A stretch of 64,000 nt of DNA from Verrucomicrobiaceae bacterium (GTDB lineage Bacteria > Verrucomicrobiota > Verrucomicrobiia > Verrucomicrobiales > Verrucomicrobiaceae), in contig JACKQF010000001.1 in NCBI GenBank assembly GCA_024232965.1, positions 1,178,001 to 1,242,000 of the forward strand. The letters are read 5' to 3'. A program made the translations under genes and the position numbers. This document shows positions 34,325 through 42,632 of this stretch, piece after piece. The notes under the pieces were generated by a model, which was given only the letters and a program-made list of their open reading frames with translations, had not been told where the DNA came from and searched no databases. The first letter of the stretch is position 1. Every line of letters starts with the position of its first letter.

Positions 34325-35071
34325 ATGATCATTCGAAATTTCTTCCTCACCCTAGCCGCAGGCGCATATCTCTCGATCCCGGCACATGCCAGCAACTTCA
34401 GTCTCGATGCAGAGAGCGGTTCTGTATGGGTTGATCGGGCGGACGTGCGAATCCCTGGGGACTCTGGCTCACCTTTCTCTATGGCGGACGACCTCTCGGC
34501 GGATGACCCACAGGCTTATATTCGGCTCCGGGGCACTTGGGAAATCAATGAACGGCATGAGATCACAGCCCTTTGGGCACCGCTGACCACTGATTTTGCC
34601 GGCTCGTTCGACCGGCCGATTCTGTTCGATGGTACTCTGTTTGCGGCGGGGCGTCCGACCACGGGCAGTTATCGCTTCAATTCTTACCGCCTGTCCTATC
34701 GCTACAATTTCATCACCCAGGAGAACCTGAAGCTTGGCTTGGGACTGACTGCCAAAGTGCGAGATGCGGAGATCGCGCTCCAGCAAGGTTCGTTGTCTGA
34801 GTCAGACTCAAACGTCGGCATTGTGCCGCTCATCAACTTTAAGCTCGACTGGCGGATCGCGCCGCAGTGGCACCTTCTGGTGGATGGCGATGCTCTCGGT
34901 GCTAGCCAGGGGCACGCTATCGATGTCGGCGTTGGGCTCCAGTTCATGGCGACGGACAACCTCGGCCTTCGTCTCGGTTACCGCATTCTTGATGGTGGAG
35001 CGGACAACGATGATGTCTATACCTATGCCCGCTTTCATTACGCCATGGCTGGCGTTACTTGGCGGTTCTGA
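34325..35071 (+). CDS. Outer-membrane beta-barrel protein (OmpA/OmpW-like)
   Basis: 248 residues from the ATG at 34325, which gives a clean signal peptide (MIIRNFFLTLAAGAYLSIPA, cleavage after HA); a longer frame from 34220 would bury it. The mature chain alternates aromatic and small residues in amphipathic strands (SYRFNSYRLSYRYNFITQEN, LKLGLGLTAKVRDAEIALQQ) and ends in AMAGVTWRF, the C-terminal Phe signature for barrel insertion. No enzymatic residues are seen. The substrate or role is unknown. It is divergent from the PLD-fold gene across about 200 bases and converges on the cupin gene; a small hairpin (35070-35088) lies between their stops. Confidence 0.85.
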   Translation: MIIRNFFLTLAAGAYLSIPAHASNFSLDAESGSVWVDRADVRIPGDSGSPFSMADDLSADDPQAYIRLRGTWEINERHEITALWAPLTTDFAGSFDRPILFDGTLFAAGRPTTGSYRFNSYRLSYRYNFITQENLKLGLGLTAKVRDAEIALQQGSLSESDSNVGIVPLINFKLDWRIAPQWHLLVDGDALGASQGHAIDVGVGLQFMATDNLGLRLGYRILDGGADNDDVYTYARFHYAMAGVTWRF

Positions 35072-35086
35072 TTCGGCGTTCGCCGA

Positions 35087-35554
35087 TCATTCCTGAGGTG
35101 GCCACTGGCTCCCAGCCAGTTCTGGGGGCAATTGGGTTGGGTCCACCGGGTAGATAAGGGAGAGATCCATTTGGGACTTGGAGCCCTGGAGAAACTCCAG
35201 TTCCTCGGGTGCTCCGATGATGAGCCATAGCACTTCCTCATCGGTGTCATTGAAGACTTGGCGGAGTTTGTCTGGTCCGACCAGAACTCCGCCGTATTTC
35301 GGCACGGTAAGTGTCTCATCGCCGACTCGCAGACGACCAGTGCCTTCCAGCACAAAGTAGAATTCTTCGGCGCGAATGTGCTTGTGCAGAGTATTGGCGC
35401 TCATGGGTGGCATCCGCCACAAGCGGGCACCCATGTTTTCGCTGCCGGTCCGTTCCAAGAAATCCGCATTGGGGATCTTCATCAGATTCGAGGCTCGCCA
35501 GAAGAGGTCTTCGGGCTTGATGAGATGGTAACCTTCGATAGCTCTCGTGGACAT
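35087..35554 (-). CDS. Cupin-domain protein
   Basis: 155 residues from the ATG at 35554 (MSTRAIEGYHLIKPEDLFWR); an in-frame extension to 35611 was rejected. The two cupin motifs are MSANTLHKHIRAEEFYFVLE and VLVGPDKLRQVFNDTDEEVL, giving a single cupin barrel; the first keeps the HxH pattern and a Glu, while the second has no His at the usual place. Cupins of this kind bind metal and small ligands or act as isomerases or dioxygenases; the specific role is unknown. Its neighbour in the same direction is the KirBac channel, ending 53 bases upstream. Confidence 0.82.
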   Translation of the reverse strand: MSTRAIEGYHLIKPEDLFWRASNLMKIPNADFLERTGSENMGARLWRMPPMSANTLHKHIRAEEFYFVLEGTGRLRVGDETLTVPKYGGVLVGPDKLRQVFNDTDEEVLWLIIGAPEELEFLQGSKSQMDLSLIYPVDPTQLPPELAGSQWPPQE

Positions 35555-35607
35555 AACTGGGCAGTTTTGAGCAGGGTGAATGGAATTGCAAGGCAGTGCC
35601 TGCGGCG

Positions 35608-36477
35608 TCACACCGGTTCCGTTTCATCCAGGCGGGCGTAGTCCACGGTATAGCGGCCATCAGCATCCACTGTGTACATTTCGACGAACTGCTCGCCAAA
35701 GCGAATATCGCTCCACAGGTAATCGTGTTGGCTCTGCATTGGTGCAGGGATCACGGTATCGATGCCATTGATGCAAACCATGAGACGTGCATCGCCCGCC
35801 TGCAGATTTTCTGCGGTCTGCCCATAGAGTTGGCTCGATTCGTCGATGACATGGCGTAGCGTCAGCGCGGCAGGGAACATTACGATGCGGTCAAAAGTCA
35901 GTTTCAGTGGGTAGAACCTCCGAGCAGTATCGCCCTCTAGGACGGGTTCATCACGAATCAGCATCATGTAAAATTGCGCGTCGACCATGCTCTGGTGGCG
36001 ACCGTTGGCCACTCTCAGCATCAACGTCAATTTTCCATCAAAGGGGGCGATGACGGCTTTGTTGCTGAAAAGGATCTTTGCGGTAGGTCGGGAGAATCTC
36101 ACAAAAATCACGCCCGTCATCACAGCCGTGCTGAACATCCCTGCGATGGTCTCCACGCTGACCACCACGTGCCCGTAGGTGGTGGCGGGGTGCATGTGTC
36201 CATAGCCCACTGTTGCAAGGGTCTCGATACTAAAGAAAAAGGCATCGATGAACGAGTGTGCGGGCATCTCTGCGATACATCCTGGCTGTAACCAATACGC
36301 CGCAGCAAAAACAAGGTGTACCCCGAGGTAGAGCCCTAGCACCAGAAGTGTGAATCGGCTCCAATTCAGCGACAAGATCCAGTGGTAAAGATCCCGCCAA
36401 TCCCGAGCCGCATCGTTGACTTTGAAAAACTCCATCTGGCCTGCGCGGATGGATATCGGTGAGCGAGAGCGTTTCAT
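35608..36477 (-). CDS. Inward-rectifier-type potassium channel (KirBac)
   Basis: 289 residues from the ATG at 36477; an upstream ATG at 36546 is possible. The slide-helix region NDAARDWRDLYHWILSLNWS is typical of Kir channels. A first membrane helix (FTLLVLGLYLGVHLVFAAAY), a pore loop with the K+ selectivity filter TVGYG in SIETLATVGYGHMHPATTYG, and a second helix follow. The C-terminal about 150 residues form the immunoglobulin-like Kir cytoplasmic domain (NGRHQSMVDAQFYMMLIRDE). It conducts K+ across the inner membrane under cytoplasmic ligand control. The tetramer would be homomeric. Confidence 0.93.
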   Translation of the reverse strand: MKRSRSPISIRAGQMEFFKVNDAARDWRDLYHWILSLNWSRFTLLVLGLYLGVHLVFAAAYWLQPGCIAEMPAHSFIDAFFFSIETLATVGYGHMHPATTYGHVVVSVETIAGMFSTAVMTGVIFVRFSRPTAKILFSNKAVIAPFDGKLTLMLRVANGRHQSMVDAQFYMMLIRDEPVLEGDTARRFYPLKLTFDRIVMFPAALTLRHVIDESSQLYGQTAENLQAGDARLMVCINGIDTVIPAPMQSQHDYLWSDIRFGEQFVEMYTVDADGRYTVDYARLDETEPV

Positions 36478-36639
36478 GGCGGGTGTCGGAAATGTGGACT
36501 CAAATTCGAAGGAACCACCCCTAGCCGAAAAGCGCCGGGGGATCAAAGTCCGCGATCACGAAGGGCAGGCGAACCCAGCCCACCAGACCGCAGTCGACCC
36601 ATGATCGGCTACCTCCACAGTAGGGGGGGCGAGTATCGC

Positions 36640-37335
36640 TCAAAGATAAAGCCCGTCCAACTGCTCGTAAGCGTTGTTCAGCCAGATCTTCACCCGTTGG
36701 CGTTCCAGGATTCCCAAGCCCGTTGCATCTGCGGTGCTCTTGTTTTTTGCGGCCCAAAAGCTAGTACTGCCTGCATCGATCTTGTTGATGACTGCTTCGT
36801 GCAGGCGCCGCAGGGTGATAATGCGAGCATGCAAAGACAGTGCCCGATCTCTCTCTCCGGACTTGTCGAAGATATCGAAATTTTCGCCACGAAGCTGATT
36901 GAGAACGATGACGTAGTTGAGCCTCGATCCGAAACGATCAAGAACCTTGGTGAGCAGATCTACCGAGTCTCTGCCTGAATCCATGACATGCCAATAGGTT
37001 ACGCTCAAGCCTGCGTCGCTGGCTGTTTCCAGCACGCCGGAATCATCCATCCACCGAACGAGAGGCTCGTGAGTCTGCGCAGCTAGGTCCACCAAAATTC
37101 GCTTGTCAGGCTGTTCGCATGCGGCCTCCACAATGGTATCGAGACTCTCGTATCGATCAACTACCACCGGGGATGCATAATCGGTATAGAAACGCATAAG
37201 CGATCCGTGAGAGCGGTCTGTATCGAACCCAAGGAAAGGCAGTCCGCGATCAATGAAGTACTGCGCGATCACACGCGCGACGACTGATTTTCCGACGCCG
37301 CCTTTTTCGCCGCCAATGAAGTGAATGTTTGCCAT
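36640..37335 (-). CDS. ParA/MinD-like P-loop ATPase
   Basis: 231 residues from the ATG at 37335, so that the deviant Walker A motif GGEKGGVGKS lies at residues about 8-17 as in the family; the 40-residue extension upstream was rejected. The switch I region is FDTDRSHGS and a Walker B-like strand appears as KRILVDLAAQTHEPLV. The C-terminal half (YVIVLNQLRGENFDIFDKSG and RIITLRRLHEAVINKIDAGS) resembles conjugal-transfer and mobilisation ATPase relatives more than chromosomal ParA. No ParB partner is near. A role in positioning or transport of a cargo is inferred from the fold only. Its neighbours are the KirBac gene and rlmN, both on the same strand. Confidence 0.82.
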   Translation of the reverse strand: MANIHFIGGEKGGVGKSVVARVIAQYFIDRGLPFLGFDTDRSHGSLMRFYTDYASPVVVDRYESLDTIVEAACEQPDKRILVDLAAQTHEPLVRWMDDSGVLETASDAGLSVTYWHVMDSGRDSVDLLTKVLDRFGSRLNYVIVLNQLRGENFDIFDKSGERDRALSLHARIITLRRLHEAVINKIDAGSTSFWAAKNKSTADATGLGILERQRVKIWLNNAYEQLDGLYL

Positions 37336-37466
37336 GGTTAGTTGGAGGCCCACCAGGCAGCAGAAGACGAGCCAACTCACCTGACTTTCGTATTGGGTCG
37401 GTTCACTCCGCACTGGGATACCATCGAAACGGGCGCAATCATCAGCACCTACCACGCGGCTACACT

Positions 37467-38543
37467 TTACGGACCTCCAGCATCACGCCTGCGCAGTTGG
37501 CCGCAGGCTGCATCAATGTCCTTGCCCCGGGCGCGTCGCAGATGGGCCACTGTGCCGAGGCTGCGGAGTTCGGCTAAAAAGGCTTCGGTTTTCTCCGGGC
37601 TGCTCGGTTCATAGCTACGGCCCCGGAGACTGAGGCCCGTGGGATTGTAACGCAGGAGGTTAACATGCATGCGCCGATTCGTGAGGAGCCGGGAAAGATC
37701 TCGGGCTTGGGCTAGCGAGTCATTCACGCCGTCGAGAAGACAGTACTGAATGGTGGTGATGCGACCACTGGCCTCCTGATACCGATCCGCCGCAGCAAGC
37801 ACATCCTGAACATCAAAACGGTGGCCCATCGGCAGCAGGTCCGCTCGGGTCGCATCGTCCGGGGCATGGAGCGAAACTGCAAGCTGCACACCGAGATCCG
37901 CCTCGCGGAGTTTCTCGATGCTAGGCACGATTCCCACCGTCGAAATGGTAATCTGCCGCCAACCAAAAGCGCCCAACCTTGGGTCCGCGATTCGCCGTAC
38001 GGCTGCCAGCACATTGGCTAGGTTTAGCAGGGGCTCGCCCATACCCATGAAGACGATCGTTCGCAGGGTTCGCCCAGCGGTTCTTGCTTCCCGTCTGAGG
38101 CGAATGAACTGCTCAACGACTTCACCGGAAGTGAGATTTCGCTCAAAGCCAGTCTGGGTCGTAGCACAAAAATCACACCCCATGGCGCAGCCAACCTGAC
38201 TGGAAATGCACCCAGCGGCTCGATCGGGATGAAAGTCCGGCATCAAGACAGACTCGACGGTCCGTCCGTCGTGAAGCCTTAGCAGCAGTTTGCGGGTTCC
38301 ATCCTCCGCCACTTGTCGCATTGCCAAGTTGGCGGCTTCCTTGGAGAAGGTGTCATCGATCAGTTCGCCGAGGGCGGTCGGAAGATGTGTCCTTGTGGAT
38401 GGCCGTTCGTGGTCGGGTCCATACATCTGCCTCAGCACAGCCGACGCGTGGATGGCTCTGAAGCCACGATCCACCATCCAGGTCGAAAGTTCCTCAACAG
38501 AAAGATCGGGGAGGGGGCGGCCAGTGGTTGGTGTCAGAGTCAT
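37467..38543 (-). CDS. rlmN: Dual-specificity 23S rRNA A2503 / tRNA A37 methyltransferase RlmN
   Basis: 358 residues. The radical-SAM motif CxxxCxxC is CAMGCDFC in ISSQVGCAMGCDFCATTQTG. The second catalytic Cys lies near the C-terminus in RARGKDIDAACGQL, as required for the RlmN mechanism, in which a Cys is methylated and carries the group to C2 of adenine. Further family blocks are RTIVFMGMGEPLLNLANVLA and VSLHAPDDATRADLLPMGHR. This housekeeping enzyme modifies the ribosome exit tunnel entrance. Resistance-type Cfr is less likely because the overall sequence and length fit RlmN. Confidence 0.94.
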   Translation of the reverse strand: MTLTPTTGRPLPDLSVEELSTWMVDRGFRAIHASAVLRQMYGPDHERPSTRTHLPTALGELIDDTFSKEAANLAMRQVAEDGTRKLLLRLHDGRTVESVLMPDFHPDRAAGCISSQVGCAMGCDFCATTQTGFERNLTSGEVVEQFIRLRREARTAGRTLRTIVFMGMGEPLLNLANVLAAVRRIADPRLGAFGWRQITISTVGIVPSIEKLREADLGVQLAVSLHAPDDATRADLLPMGHRFDVQDVLAAADRYQEASGRITTIQYCLLDGVNDSLAQARDLSRLLTNRRMHVNLLRYNPTGLSLRGRSYEPSSPEKTEAFLAELRSLGTVAHLRRARGKDIDAACGQLRRRDAGGP

Positions 38544-38635
38544 GAGGATCAGCGACTCTTTCAGGTCGTTGGGTGGAAATCGAACGCAGGCGCGATTCCG
38601 TCACGTGCTTTTCCTGCGGTGGTCGGGCATTGAAT

Positions 38636-39217
38636 TTAAGCCAGCAGTTTCGTCAAATGCTGCGTCAGCCCTGCGCCGAGCGATGCGACACGTGCAGCTT
38701 GGCGTTCGTCCACTAGGCTTCCATCGGGAGCAAAGGCTTCATGGGCCTTCCCCACGGCGATCTGATCGGGAAGCACAAGGACACCGAGGTTACCGAGGAT
38801 CGATCTAACGTGAACCAATCCGCGCAATCCACCGAGGAGGCCCGGGGAGGCTGCGCAGAGGATGGCGCTTTTGCCCTTGAAAGCGCTCAATGGTGGTTCG
38901 TCATCGGTCTCCGGACGGGACACCCAGTCGATGGCGTTTTTCAGCGCGGCCGTAATGCTGCTATTGTATTCCGGCGATGCAATCAACAGACCGTCGTGAC
39001 TGCGGAAGAGTTTTTTTAGTTCGCGGGCGGCTGCAGGCAGGCCTTCTGCGGCCTCGCGATCCTCATCAAATAGAGGGAGAGGAAAATCACGCAGCGCGAT
39101 CAGAGTGACTTCTGCTCCAGCCTCGCGTGCGCCTTGGGCGGCAGCGGCGGCAAGTTTCTGGTTGTAGGAGTCGCGACGGAGACTACCGCCAAAGGCGAGG
39201 ATTTTTGGGGAGGGCAT
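38636..39217 (-). CDS. NAD(P)H-dependent FMN reductase (flavodoxin-like)
   Basis: 193 residues from the ATG at 39217, placing ILAFGGSLRRDSYNQKLAAA (FMN phosphate-binding GSxRxxS loop) at the N-terminus. The second FMN-contact loop is LLIASPEYNSSITAALKNAI followed by DW. These are the signatures of the NADPH-dependent FMN/quinone/chromate reductase family. The enzyme reduces flavin or quinones in the cytoplasm; physiological substrate unknown. It is divergent from the DUF3500 gene across 128 bases. The in-frame upstream extension to 39301 is dismissed because the Rossmann-like strand normally begins within the first ten residues. Confidence 0.9.
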   Translation of the reverse strand: MPSPKILAFGGSLRRDSYNQKLAAAAAQGAREAGAEVTLIALRDFPLPLFDEDREAAEGLPAAARELKKLFRSHDGLLIASPEYNSSITAALKNAIDWVSRPETDDEPPLSAFKGKSAILCAASPGLLGGLRGLVHVRSILGNLGVLVLPDQIAVGKAHEAFAPDGSLVDERQAARVASLGAGLTQHLTKLLA

Positions 39218-39345
39218 ACTGTTGATTAATTCGGGTCTGCCTTGGCTGCTATCGTTTTTTGCCAGAATGTAGGCGGCAGTGCAGGGGATATCTTCGCCCA
39301 TAAATCTTGCTGGCCTTTTTGGCGGAATTGTCAGAGCATAGCGCC

Positions 39346-40326
39346 ATGAAGCTCTTCACCCAGGCCTCCGATCGAATTTGTCTCAGTCGCCGCGAACTCC
39401 TCCGCGGCTTTGGTGCCACGGCTGCACTTGCAGCTTTCCCTCAGTTGAGGGCTGAGACAGCGCAGACGGACTCGCTGCCCATGCAATTCTACAAGAGTCT
39501 CAGCGAGGAGCAGCATTCCAAGATCGTCCTGCCCGTGAATCACGAAAAACGCCAGTTCGTTAGCAACTGGTGGTACATCTGCCCGGACCAGCGGCTACAC
39601 ACCTTTTACACGAAGGACCAGCAGGATCTCGTCAGACAGATATTCGATTCTCTGCACTCACCCGAGTATCGTGAGAAGATGGAGTGGCAGGTGCAAAAGG
39701 ATCTAATGGGCCAAATCAAGAACACGCCGTCCGTCGGCTTCTTTGGTACCCCTGCGGACAAAAATTTCGAATTCATCTACACCGGGCACCATGTGACGCG
39801 GCGCTGCAATGCCCACACTGATAAAGGCCTCGGCTTCAACGCCGAACCGATCTTTTACGGGAACTTTGCCAAGGCATTTCGCGAGACCAAGGATCACGAG
39901 GGGAATCCGTTTTGGTATCAGGGCTTGCTGTTCAATGAATTCTATGGCGCGCTCGATGGCAAGCAGCAGGAAAAAATCCTCGTCGGGCGCGAGCCGCGAG
40001 GAGAGAAACCCGACGTGGTAATTAAGCGACGCAAGACCGACCTGCCTGGCCTCAGGACTGCCGACCTGAGCAAGGACCAACAGGCGAAGCTGCTGGACAC
40101 GATGCGCCGCATGCTGGCCTGTTTCCGATCCGACGACGTCGACGTGACGATGAAGACCATCGAGGAAAAGCGCCTCATCGAGAACCTCTTTGTGTCCTGC
40201 TATGGGGGTGCCTTTGACATTGGCAATGATAAGGTCTGGGACACCTGGCAGATTGAGGGTCCGGACATGGTCTGGTATTTCCGGGGCGTGCCCCACATTC
40301 ACGGTTACTTTCATCTTGCGGTCTAG
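39346..40326 (+). CDS. Tat-exported DUF3500 family protein
   Basis: 326 residues from the ATG at 39346. The N-terminus has a twin-arginine motif and hydrophobic stretch: SRRELLRGFGATAALAAFPQ. The mature chain, with QFYKSLSEEQHSKIVLPVNH and FIYTGHHVTRRCNAHTDKGL, then GPDMVWYFRGVPHIHGYFHL near the end, fits the DUF3500 family (PF12006), which lacks a known function. Several conserved His and Trp residues suggest metal binding. It is exported folded by the Tat system. Its stop overlaps the possible GTG start of the next gene, so the pair may be coupled. Confidence 0.82.
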   Translation: MKLFTQASDRICLSRRELLRGFGATAALAAFPQLRAETAQTDSLPMQFYKSLSEEQHSKIVLPVNHEKRQFVSNWWYICPDQRLHTFYTKDQQDLVRQIFDSLHSPEYREKMEWQVQKDLMGQIKNTPSVGFFGTPADKNFEFIYTGHHVTRRCNAHTDKGLGFNAEPIFYGNFAKAFRETKDHEGNPFWYQGLLFNEFYGALDGKQQEKILVGREPRGEKPDVVIKRRKTDLPGLRTADLSKDQQAKLLDTMRRMLACFRSDDVDVTMKTIEEKRLIENLFVSCYGGAFDIGNDKVWDTWQIEGPDMVWYFRGVPHIHGYFHLAV

Positions 40327-40334
40327 TGATCTGC

Positions 40335-41405
40335 ATGACCACTCCTGAACCGAGAATGTCCCACATGATGTCCGCCTTCACTTCGGCCCTGAAAAACCTT
40401 TTGGACTCTCCCGCAGTGCTGGTGGCTGCATTCGCCTTGAGTCTTTCTTTAGGCATCGCCGAGGGTCGCAGTTGGACCAATCAAGCTGGCACGCGCATTG
40501 AGGCAGAGATGACTGGCGTGGAAGGCGACAAGGTCATGTTGCAAATGAATGGGAAAGTCTTCCCTGTCCCGATTGCGTCGTTGAGCGCCGAAGATCAGGC
40601 GTTCATCAAGTCCTGGAAGCCCGAGGCCGTGGGCAATCCGTCGGTGGTCGCCAGGGCTACCGCAGGCAATCCCAAAAAGGGCTTTTGCTTGTCATCGCGA
40701 AATCGCGACGGCTGGGCAAATCAATTGCAAACCCTCAAGGCCACCTGGTTTTACCAGTGGAAGTCGAAGGTGTCCGACGGTGCACCGGTGGGCATCGAGT
40801 TTGTGCCGATGGTGTTTGGCAAGCCCAACGAGATTGGCCCCTCCGTGGCCTATGTTCTCGAGGCGAAGGAGAGCGAGAGATTCAAGTATCTCCTCGGCTA
40901 CAACGAACCCGACAAAACTGACCAGGCCAACATGACGGTGGAAGCTGCTTTGGAGGCTTGGCCCAAACTGATGTCGACCGGTCTGCCCTTGATCAGTCCT
41001 GCCGCTGCGAACCCCGATGGCGAATGGATGGAGGCCTTCATGGCAGGAGTGAAGGAGCGCGGCTATCGCGTGGACTTCATCGCCATCCACTCCTACGGCG
41101 GTCCAAATCCGATCGCTTTTTTGGCCAACCTTGAGCGTATCCATCGCAAGTTTGATCTCCCCCTATGGATCACTGAATTTGCCGTCGCCGACTGGCAGGC
41201 AAACTCGATTGCTGAAAATAAGCACACGACCAAGAGCGTGAAGGAGTTCATGAAAGCGGTATTGCCGAAGCTCGACCGCCTGAAGTATGTGCATCGCTAC
41301 GCGTGGTTTTCCGCTAGCCCCAGCGACCCGCATTTGGGGAGCTCTGCTCTCTTCAATGACGATGGATCGCTGACTGAATTGGGCGAGGTTTACGCCAAGG
41401 ATTGA
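40335..41405 (+). CDS. Secreted SHD1-GH128-type glycoside hydrolase
   Basis: 356 residues from the ATG at 40335 (a GTG at 40326 overlapping the previous stop is an alternative; an ATG at 40368 would place the signal peptide closest to the start). A hydrophobic segment (SPAVLVAAFALSLSLGIAEG) serves as signal or anchor. Next comes an SHD1 module (SWTNQAGTRIEAEMTGVEGD, IASLSAEDQAFIKSW), and then a catalytic domain of the GH128/glycosyl-hydrolase-cc type: YLLGYNEPDKTDQANMTVEA holds the acid/base Glu and LPLWITEFAVADWQ the nucleophile Glu. GH128 enzymes cleave beta-1,3-glucans. The combination of SHD1 and GH128 fits secreted polysaccharide degradation by Verrucomicrobia. Substrate is inferred from the family. 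Confidence 0.85.
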   Translation: MTTPEPRMSHMMSAFTSALKNLLDSPAVLVAAFALSLSLGIAEGRSWTNQAGTRIEAEMTGVEGDKVMLQMNGKVFPVPIASLSAEDQAFIKSWKPEAVGNPSVVARATAGNPKKGFCLSSRNRDGWANQLQTLKATWFYQWKSKVSDGAPVGIEFVPMVFGKPNEIGPSVAYVLEAKESERFKYLLGYNEPDKTDQANMTVEAALEAWPKLMSTGLPLISPAAANPDGEWMEAFMAGVKERGYRVDFIAIHSYGGPNPIAFLANLERIHRKFDLPLWITEFAVADWQANSIAENKHTTKSVKEFMKAVLPKLDRLKYVHRYAWFSASPSDPHLGSSALFNDDGSLTELGEVYAKD

Positions 41406-41473
41406 GTCGAAAAACAGTACGCGTTTTTGCCGCAGGCCTGCATCCATGATTGCATCGCCAAGGGTTCTCCGAC

Positions 41474-42490
41474 ATGGTCCTCCCCATGGACCTTACCCCA
41501 GACCACATCTTGCAAACGGGCCTCGCTTTCTGGGGTTCGAAAACGCTCCTTTCTGCCGTCGAAATGGAGCTATTCACGGATCTCGCCCGTCATCCGGGTG
41601 ATCTCGCCAGCGTGCAAGGACGCATGGGTTTGCATCCTCGCGGTGCGCGCGACTTTCTCGATGCACTGGTCGCGCTCGGCTTTCTTCAGAGGGCGGATGG
41701 CATCTACCGGAACACACCTGAAGCTGATCTCTTCCTCGACAAAACCAAGCCCTCGTACGTCGGCGGCATGCTGGAGATGGCGAACCACCGCCTGTATGGC
41801 TACTGGGGCAACCTCACCGCTGCGGTGCGGACGGGGGAATCGCAGAACGAGTCCAAGGGTGGCCACGATCCCTTCGCGGCTTTGTATGCGGACCCCGCAA
41901 AACTCCGCGAGTTCCTCAGCGCGATGTCCGGTGTCAGTCGTGGGGCGAACATGGCGATCGCACAAAAATTTCCGTGGTCCGACTGTGCCACATGCGCCGA
42001 CATCGGCACCGCGCAGGGGGATTTGATCGCGCAGATCACGCTCGCCCATCCTCACCTCAAGGGCATCGGTTTTGACCTGCCAGAGGTCGGGCCTGTGTTC
42101 GAAGAATACATCGCTGGGAATGGGCTAGCAGATCGCGTCAGTTTCACCGGTGGCAATTTTTTCACCGATGATCTTCCCCAGGCAGACGTGCTGCTCTTTG
42201 GTCACATCCTTCACGACTGGGATCTCGAGACGAAGCTCATGCTCTTGCGCAAAGCCTACGCCGCCTTGCCCCCGGGCGGTGCGGTTGTGGTGTATGATTC
42301 GATCATTGATGACGAGCGCAAAAAGAACGCCTTTGGTCTGCTGATGAGCCTCAACATGCTGATCGAAACGCCGGGTGGCTTCGACTACACAGGGGCGGAT
42401 TGCATGGGTTGGATGCGGCAAGTGGGATTCCAAGAATGCTGCGTCGAACACCTCGTCGGCCCCGACTCGATGGTGATCGGCATCAAGTGA
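41474..42490 (+). CDS. SAM-dependent O-methyltransferase (plant-type/acetylserotonin family)
   Basis: 338 residues from the ATG at 41474 (another ATG at 41486; a TTG at 41450 was rejected). A dimerisation winged helix comes first (TGLAFWGSKTLLSAVEMELF, MGLHPRGARDFLDALVALGF). The SAM-binding motif is CADIGTAQGDLIAQITLAHP, then GIGFDLPEVGPVFEEY, and the catalytic-base motif HILHDWDLETKLMLL matches the HxLHDWxD box of PF00891 methyltransferases. These methylate hydroxyl groups of aromatic small molecules. No biosynthetic neighbour clarifies the substrate. Confidence 0.9.
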   Translation: MVLPMDLTPDHILQTGLAFWGSKTLLSAVEMELFTDLARHPGDLASVQGRMGLHPRGARDFLDALVALGFLQRADGIYRNTPEADLFLDKTKPSYVGGMLEMANHRLYGYWGNLTAAVRTGESQNESKGGHDPFAALYADPAKLREFLSAMSGVSRGANMAIAQKFPWSDCATCADIGTAQGDLIAQITLAHPHLKGIGFDLPEVGPVFEEYIAGNGLADRVSFTGGNFFTDDLPQADVLLFGHILHDWDLETKLMLLRKAYAALPPGGAVVVYDSIIDDERKKNAFGLLMSLNMLIETPGGFDYTGADCMGWMRQVGFQECCVEHLVGPDSMVIGIK

Positions 42491-42632
42491 CGGGACTGCG
42501 ACGCGCGCCACCCCAGCCTTCGCTCCGACCATTGACTTTGCGAAGGATGAAGCGCGATGGTGCGACGCCAATTAGGGTCGGGCGAATATTTTGCAAGTTC
42601 TGGTCGTGAGCGGACACTTCAGAGTACCGACT

